Positions 60,379-64,000 of a stretch of DNA of 64,000 nucleotides are shown here, in pieces (the stretch's first letter is position 1; each line of letters opens with the position of its first letter). The DNA comes from Olsenella sp. An293 (GTDB lineage Bacteria > Actinomycetota > Coriobacteriia > Coriobacteriales > Atopobiaceae). The stretch lies in assembly GCF_002159495.1 (NCBI RefSeq), contig NZ_NFIT01000003.1, forward strand, positions 1 to 64,000. Reading direction: 5' to 3'. The position numbers and the translations under genes were made by a program. The notes under the pieces are model-generated. The model made no database searches, was not told the origin of the DNA, and saw nothing but the letters and a program-made list of their open reading frames with translations.

Positions 60379-60972
60379 ATGGACTTCCTCTACATCGCTC
60401 TGCTCGTCCTCGCCGTCGTCGGCATCTGGGCCGTGGTGGAGCTCGCGCTCACGGCTCGCACGGCGAGGAAAAGCGTCGACAAGATCAGCGCCTCCGCCAA
60501 CGAGGTGATCGAGCAGGCCCAGCCCATCGTCGCCAAGCTCGACGGCATCGTCGACGAGCTCGAGCCCGTGGCCAAGGAGGCGCTGCCGCTGCTGAAGAAG
60601 GCCGAGGTCTCGCTCGACACCGCCAACGTCTCGCTCGAGCGCGTGAACGGCATCCTCGAGGATGTCTCGTCCGTCTCCGGGACCGCCTCCAGCGTGACCG
60701 ACGTGGTCAACCGCGCCGCCGAGTCCGCCGTCTCCGGCGTGGCGAGCGTCGTCTCGCGCCTCAAGGGCACCGCCTCCTCCGAGCGCGCCGCGCGCCTCGG
60801 CGAGGGGGATGCCGAGAAGGACCAGGTCGAGCTCGCGCCGAGCGTCGAGCAGGCGCCGCCCCGCTACGTCGAGTACGGCGCCGTGGGCGCGGCCCCGGCC
60901 CCGGCCACGGCCGCCGCGCAGGAGGCCGATCCCGCGGGCGACGCCCCTTCCAAGGACGCGGAGGACAAGTGA
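60379..60972 (+). CDS. DUF948-like membrane-anchored coiled-coil protein
   Basis: A 197-residue protein with one N-terminal membrane helix (FLYIALLVLAVVGIWAVVELAL), then a Ser/Glu/Val-rich amphipathic helical region (KISASANEVIEQAQPIVAKLDGIVDELEPVAKEALPLLKKAEV) typical of DUF948/YtxG-like general-stress proteins, and an Ala/Pro-rich tail. The ATG at 60379 follows TAAGGAGG. Its TGA overlaps the ATG of the anti-sigma-like gene, and the sigma factor gene comes next, so it probably belongs to the same stress regulon. Function is unknown. Confidence 0.75.
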   Translation: MDFLYIALLVLAVVGIWAVVELALTARTARKSVDKISASANEVIEQAQPIVAKLDGIVDELEPVAKEALPLLKKAEVSLDTANVSLERVNGILEDVSSVSGTASSVTDVVNRAAESAVSGVASVVSRLKGTASSERAARLGEGDAEKDQVELAPSVEQAPPRYVEYGAVGAAPAPATAAAQEADPAGDAPSKDAEDK

Positions 60973-61340
60973 TGGACGAGAAGAACGTGACGCTCAGCGT
61001 CCCCTCTGAGGCGGGGTTTGCCCGCTCGGTGCGCATGATGGCCTCTACGCTCGCGGTCTGCTGCGACATGAGTGTCGAGGACGTCGAGGACGTCCGCATG
61101 GTCGCGGAGGAGGGCTTCGTCTACTCCTGCGCCACGGCGCCGGAGCGCGTGGACGTGTCCTTCTCGCTTTCCGAGGACGCCATGACGATGGACTTTACCC
61201 TCGGCGAGCAGGAGCCCTCCGACGACTCCATCGACCTCGTCGAGGTCCTGCTCTCCGCCGTGTGCGACGTCTTCTCCGTCTCCGAGGACGGGCGGTCGCT
61301 GCACCTCGTCAAGCGGGCGGGGGACGCCCATGACCAGTAA
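60972..61340 (+). CDS. RsbW-like anti-sigma factor, degenerate ATPase
   Basis: A 122-residue protein shaped like RsbW/SpoIIAB kinases: VTLSVPSEAGFARSVRMMASTLAVCCDMSVEDVEDVRMVAEEGFVYSC matches the first strand, helix and N-box helix. The N-box Asn is missing (EEGFVYS instead of EAVTNAV-like), and no clear G-box is visible. It may bind the sigma factor without kinase activity. The ATG overlaps the upstream TGA (TGATG), and the gene overlaps the sigma gene by 11 nt, supporting a functional pair. GAGAAGAAC at 60978 encodes EKN in MDEKN. Confidence 0.72.
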   Translation: MDEKNVTLSVPSEAGFARSVRMMASTLAVCCDMSVEDVEDVRMVAEEGFVYSCATAPERVDVSFSLSEDAMTMDFTLGEQEPSDDSIDLVEVLLSAVCDVFSVSEDGRSLHLVKRAGDAHDQ

Positions 61341-62157
61341 GGGGTCCGCCGAGCGAGCCGCCGTCCGCGCCACGCGCCGCGCCTCCTCCGGAAAGGCCGC
61401 CTGGGACAAGGACCGCACCAGGGAGCTCTTCCGTCGCCTCAAGGACAACGGGGACGCCGACGCGCGCGACCAGCTGATCGTCAACCACATCAACCTCGTG
61501 CGCTTTCTCGCCTCAAAGTTCAAGAACCGCGGGGAGTCCCTCGAGGACCTCGTGCAGGTGGGAACGATCGGCCTGATCAAGGCCATCGACCGCTTTGACC
61601 CGGACCGCGGGCTCGAGTTCACCACCTACGCCACGCCCACCATCATGGGCGAGATTAAGCGCCACTTCCGCGACAAGGGTTGGTCGGTGCGCGTGCCGCG
61701 CCGGCTGCAGGAGCTCTCGGCGAAGGTCAACCAGGCCACCGACGAGCTGACCAACCAGCTGCAGCGCAGCCCCTCCGTGGCGGAGATCGCCGACTACCTC
61801 GGGTCGACCGTCGACGAGGTGCTCGAGGCCATGGAGTCGTCGAGCGCCTACAGCTCCGTCCCGCTCGAGGGCGGCGGCGGGGGAGAGGACGACGAGACCC
61901 CCTCGGTCATCGACCACTACGCCACCGAGGACCCCGACCTCGCCGCGTCGGACGACCGCATCGTCCTCGAGCAGGCCATCGCCGACTTCTCGCCGCGCGA
62001 GCGCGAGGTCGTGCAGATGCGCTTCGAGGAGGGGCTCACGCAGGTCGAGATCGCCGAGCGTCTGGGCATCTCCCAGGTGCAGGTCTCGCGCCTGCTGCGC
62101 CGCACCCTGCGCCGCATCCAGGACAAGATCGACCCCGAGGGCCTCATGAGCTCATGA
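61330..62157 (+). CDS. SigB/SigF/SigG-type RNA polymerase sigma factor
   Basis: A 275-residue sigma-70 factor of group 3. Region 2 is NHINLVRFLASKFKNRGESLEDLVQVGTIGLIKAIDRFDPDRGLEFTTYATPTIMGEIKRHFRDKGWSVRVPRRLQEL; region 3 is about 125-160; region 4 is LEQAIADFSPREREVVQMRFEEGLTQVEIAERLGISQVQVSRLLRRTLRRI. This family directs general-stress or sporulation-like genes; no sporulation gene is here, so stress is likelier. It overlaps the RsbW-like gene by 11 nt. A GGGGGAG-containing acidic loop (about 180-190) is species-specific. Confidence 0.93.
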   Translation: MTSKGSAERAAVRATRRASSGKAAWDKDRTRELFRRLKDNGDADARDQLIVNHINLVRFLASKFKNRGESLEDLVQVGTIGLIKAIDRFDPDRGLEFTTYATPTIMGEIKRHFRDKGWSVRVPRRLQELSAKVNQATDELTNQLQRSPSVAEIADYLGSTVDEVLEAMESSSAYSSVPLEGGGGGEDDETPSVIDHYATEDPDLAASDDRIVLEQAIADFSPREREVVQMRFEEGLTQVEIAERLGISQVQVSRLLRRTLRRIQDKIDPEGLMSS

Positions 62158-62184
62158 GACGGCGGGGGTCGTCGTCCCCGCGAA

Positions 62185-62248
62185 GGTTGACAATCTCGTC
62201 AGGTTATAGTGTCAACCTTGACGCTATAACCTGACGAGATTGTCAACC
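62185..62248. repeat. 64-bp palindrome (TTGACAAT family)
   Basis: Two 31-bp arms (62185-62215 and 62218-62248) differ by one base and enclose CC. Each has the 29-bp unit TTGACAAT...ATTGTCAA with core TATAACCTGACGAG. It lies between the sigma factor gene and the exporter gene, 15 nt before the latter's start. Confidence 0.92.
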
Positions 62249-62262
62249 CACGAAGGAGGAGC

Positions 62263-63546
62263 ATGACCAGATACGAGAAGTGGCGCCTGAGGGCCACCAT
62301 AGCCTGGGCCATCGTCGGCGGCGTCGCGCTCTTCCTGCTGGCGGTGCGCGGCCTCGCCATCGTGGGACAGGCCGTCGAGCTGCTGCTCATCGGCGTCATC
62401 GTGGGCTTTGTCTGCAGCCCCATCACCAACTGGCTCGAGGACCGGCGCGTCCCGCGCGGCTTCGCCGCCCTTCTCGCCCTGCTCATCGTGCTGGCCGCCA
62501 TCGTCGCGGTGGTGGCGCTGTTCGTGGGGCCCTTCGCCCGCGAGCTCATGGTGCTCCTGCGAAACGTCCCCACCTACTTCACGCAGCTCCAGGACGGCCT
62601 CGCCACCTTCTGGGACTACTTCGGCACGACGGGCAACACCAACGTCCAGAACACCGTGAACGCCCTGGTCCAGGTGCTCACCGAGGCGGGCTCCGGCATA
62701 GCCTCCGACCTTGCGCGCAACCTCTCCTCGGGCCTCGTCGCCAACCTTACCGACCTCGCGGGCCACTTCGTGACCTTCTTCCTGGGCCTGATCTTGGCGT
62801 ACTGGTTTGCGCTCGACTACCCCAAGATCATGCGCGAGCTCGCCGTGATCGCGGGCCCGGAGTACGACGAGGAGATGGTGCTCACCTTCGCCGTCCTCTC
62901 CCGCTCCATGGGCGGCTACATGCGCGGGACCCTCATCACCTCGCTCGCCAACGGTCTCATGGTGGCCGCCGGGCTTGCGCTCATCGGCCACCCTTATGCG
63001 GGCCTCATCGGCATCGCCACGTTCGTGCTGCACTTCGTGCCCGTGATCGGCCCGTTCCTCTCGTCGATCTCCGCCGTGCTCCTGGGCTTCTTCGTGAGCC
63101 CGGTCTGCGCGTTCTGGACGCTCGTCATCACCGTGGTGGCCCAAAACGTCACCGACAACGTGCTCTCGCCGCTCGTGATGCAGTCCTCCATCAAGATCCA
63201 CCCCGCGCTCTCGCTCGTGGGCATCATCATCGGCGGGGCCCTGGGCGGCGCGGTGGGCATGCTCCTGGCGGTGCCGCTCACGGCCGCGATCAAGGGCTTC
63301 TTCGTCTACTACTTCGAGTCCCACACCGGCCGCCAGCTCGTCTCGCGCGAGGGCGCGCTCTTTGGGAGCACGCCGTTCAACTACGCCGACGGCCGACCCC
63401 AGCCCACCTTCGACGCCCTCGACGACGACACCTTCATCGCGCGCTCGCGCCTGCTCGACGGCCTCACCCGCCTGCACGAGCAGAAGGCCGAGCCCAAGGC
63501 CCCCGCCGCCGCGGGCCAGGACGCGCCGGGCGAGAAGGACGCGTAG
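62263..63546 (+). CDS. AI-2E family transporter
   Basis: A 427-residue membrane protein of the AI-2E (YdiK/PerM/TqsA-like) family with seven or eight helices. LLLIGVIVGFVCSPITNWLEDRRVPRGFAALLALLIVL, FFLGLILAYWFALDYPKI, VLHFVPVIGPFLSSISAVLLGFF and NVTDNVLSPLVMQSSIKIHPALSLVGIIIGGALGGAVGMLLAVPLTAAIK are typical. Members have been linked to signal export or Na+/H+ exchange; the substrate is unknown. The ATG at 62263 follows CGAAGGAGG. The C-terminal GEKDA and stop are the first copy of an 18-bp tandem repeat. Confidence 0.9.
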   Translation: MTRYEKWRLRATIAWAIVGGVALFLLAVRGLAIVGQAVELLLIGVIVGFVCSPITNWLEDRRVPRGFAALLALLIVLAAIVAVVALFVGPFARELMVLLRNVPTYFTQLQDGLATFWDYFGTTGNTNVQNTVNALVQVLTEAGSGIASDLARNLSSGLVANLTDLAGHFVTFFLGLILAYWFALDYPKIMRELAVIAGPEYDEEMVLTFAVLSRSMGGYMRGTLITSLANGLMVAAGLALIGHPYAGLIGIATFVLHFVPVIGPFLSSISAVLLGFFVSPVCAFWTLVITVVAQNVTDNVLSPLVMQSSIKIHPALSLVGIIIGGALGGAVGMLLAVPLTAAIKGFFVYYFESHTGRQLVSREGALFGSTPFNYADGRPQPTFDALDDDTFIARSRLLDGLTRLHEQKAEPKAPAAAGQDAPGEKDA

Positions 63547-63582
63547 GGCGAGAAGGACGCGTAGGGCGAGAAGGGCGCGTAG
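63529..63582 (+). repeat. 18-bp tandem repeat, three copies, each with an in-frame stop
   Basis: GGCGAGAAGGACGCGTAG at 63529-63546, 63547-63564 and (one change) 63565-63582. Each copy encodes GEKDA or GEKGA plus TAG in the frame of the AI-2E gene, so the gene's end has been triplicated. Confidence 0.95.
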
Positions 63583-63940
63583 GACATCCGCCGCCCTCAC
63601 CCGCGGCGCCGCCGATCGTCACCCGGGCCCGTCCCGCGTGCGACGCCGATACTCGGCGCAATCGCGAAGAGTCGCGCGTGCGACGTTTGCCCCGGAGACG
63701 CCGCCGGACGCGCGTGAAGGCCGCCTAAGACGGGAGCCCGCGCGCCCTTGCCGCGGTCGAGACCGCCCGTTCCGGGCGGGGGCTCGGGCGCAGCCGCCGT
63801 GCCGAGGAACCACTGGTATCACCCGATTTGCCGCTCGAACGGGCGATGGAGGATCTTCCGAAGTGTGAAACCATGATGGAGGGCCCGTCTCGCCGCGCGC
63901 GAGGCTTCGGCCGCCTGTCAGACGACGAAGGGAGATGCTC
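63583..63940. other. 358-bp gap without a recognised gene
   Basis: GC-rich sequence with a hairpin CCGCCCG TTC CGGGCGG near 63763-63780 and scattered short inverted repeats, upstream of a secreted-protein gene. It is long and structured enough for a riboswitch leader, but it lacks the conserved boxes of cobalamin, TPP, SAM, FMN or glycine riboswitches that I could check. Confidence 0.4.
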
Positions 63941-64000
63941 ATGAGAAAACGTTTCCTCGGTCTGCTCGGCGCCCTGTGCGCCCTGGCGTTGGCGGTGGGA
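63941..64000 (+). CDS. Start of a secreted protein, truncated by the window
   Basis: MRKRFLGLLGALCALALAVG is a classical signal-peptide start (basic n-region, hydrophobic h-region). AAGGGAG lies about 6 nt before the ATG at 63941. It could be a lipoprotein if a lipobox follows. The remaining sequence lies outside the window, so no function can be given. Confidence 0.7.
   Translation, partial: MRKRFLGLLGALCALALAVG

Noticed and set aside
63583-63940. Cobalamin or other riboswitch before the last gene
   Set aside because: Searching by eye for the B12 box, TPP, SAM, FMN and glycine signatures gave no match beyond generic GC stems.

Overview
The window is about 64 kb of very GC-rich bacterial chromosome, roughly 70% G+C by eye. 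It carries about 55 protein genes and no rRNA or tRNA that I could recognise. The content suggests a Gram-positive, probably anaerobic member of the Actinobacteria. The clues are PEP carboxylase, several ferrous-iron uptake systems, lipoprotein substrate-binding proteins, a coriobacterial-style cell-wall-binding NlpC/P60 protein, zinc-dependent phospholipase C and RsbW/SigB-type regulation. Coriobacteriia near Olsenella/Atopobiaceae is my best guess, by inference only. No phage, plasmid or insertion-sequence transposase was found.

Layout. 1-9 kb: aspS; a marR gene with its own operators heading a two-subunit ABC exporter; a fluoride channel; a flavin reductase; a convergent flippase. 9-20 kb: ppc, PPK2, an iron locus (feoA-feoA-feoB, with a DtxR-type box before feoB), a secreted NlpC/P60 protein, a ZIP transporter and gpmA. 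20-30 kb: a FeoB-associated Cys-rich peptide, an unusual glutamine synthetase homologue, a polar amino acid ABC operon (two lipoproteins, permease, ATPase), an orphan response regulator, an HtrA protease and a DUF2130 coiled-coil protein. 30-42 kb: a DXS-like enzyme, DegV, a FeoA-FeoB fusion, a LOG-family protein, a 35-residue membrane peptide, a TVP38 protein, an HPr-like protein, a DNA glycosylase, LacI and LysR regulators, and DhaL. 42-47 kb: the argCJBD operon. 47-64 kb: a nuclease-like gene between hairpin arrays, an MFS exporter, vsr, several hydrolases, dgt, rarA, an anti-sigma/sigma operon, an AI-2E-type exporter and the start of a secreted protein.

The most unusual material is non-coding. 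(1) Arrays of 48-nt hairpins with exactly 13-nt spacers (61-nt period) flank the nuclease-like gene (47.3 and 48.8 kb). A third array near 58.7 kb keeps the same geometry and end sequences, but its inner stem is different and still paired. (2) The argJ-argB gap has repeats that can fold either as two local hairpins or as one nested long hairpin. (3) A 29-bp unit occurs as long inverted pairs at 20.6, 24.1 and 62.2 kb and singly at 13.6 kb; two of the pairs are perfect palindromes of 111 and 95 bp. (4) A 98-bp element with 14-bp terminal inverted repeats occurs three times. (5) The 9-mer GAGAAGAAC/GTTCTTCTC occurs 19 times by my count, mostly between genes or in the first codons of genes.

Protein-level surprises are a glutamine synthetase homologue lacking most metal ligands, an HPr-like protein lacking Arg17 and Ser46, a DXS-like enzyme of uncertain substrate, an SGNH-hydrolase/GNAT fusion, a response regulator without the receiver acidic pair and a degenerate RsbW-like protein. 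All coordinates and motif matches were read by eye; no database search was run.
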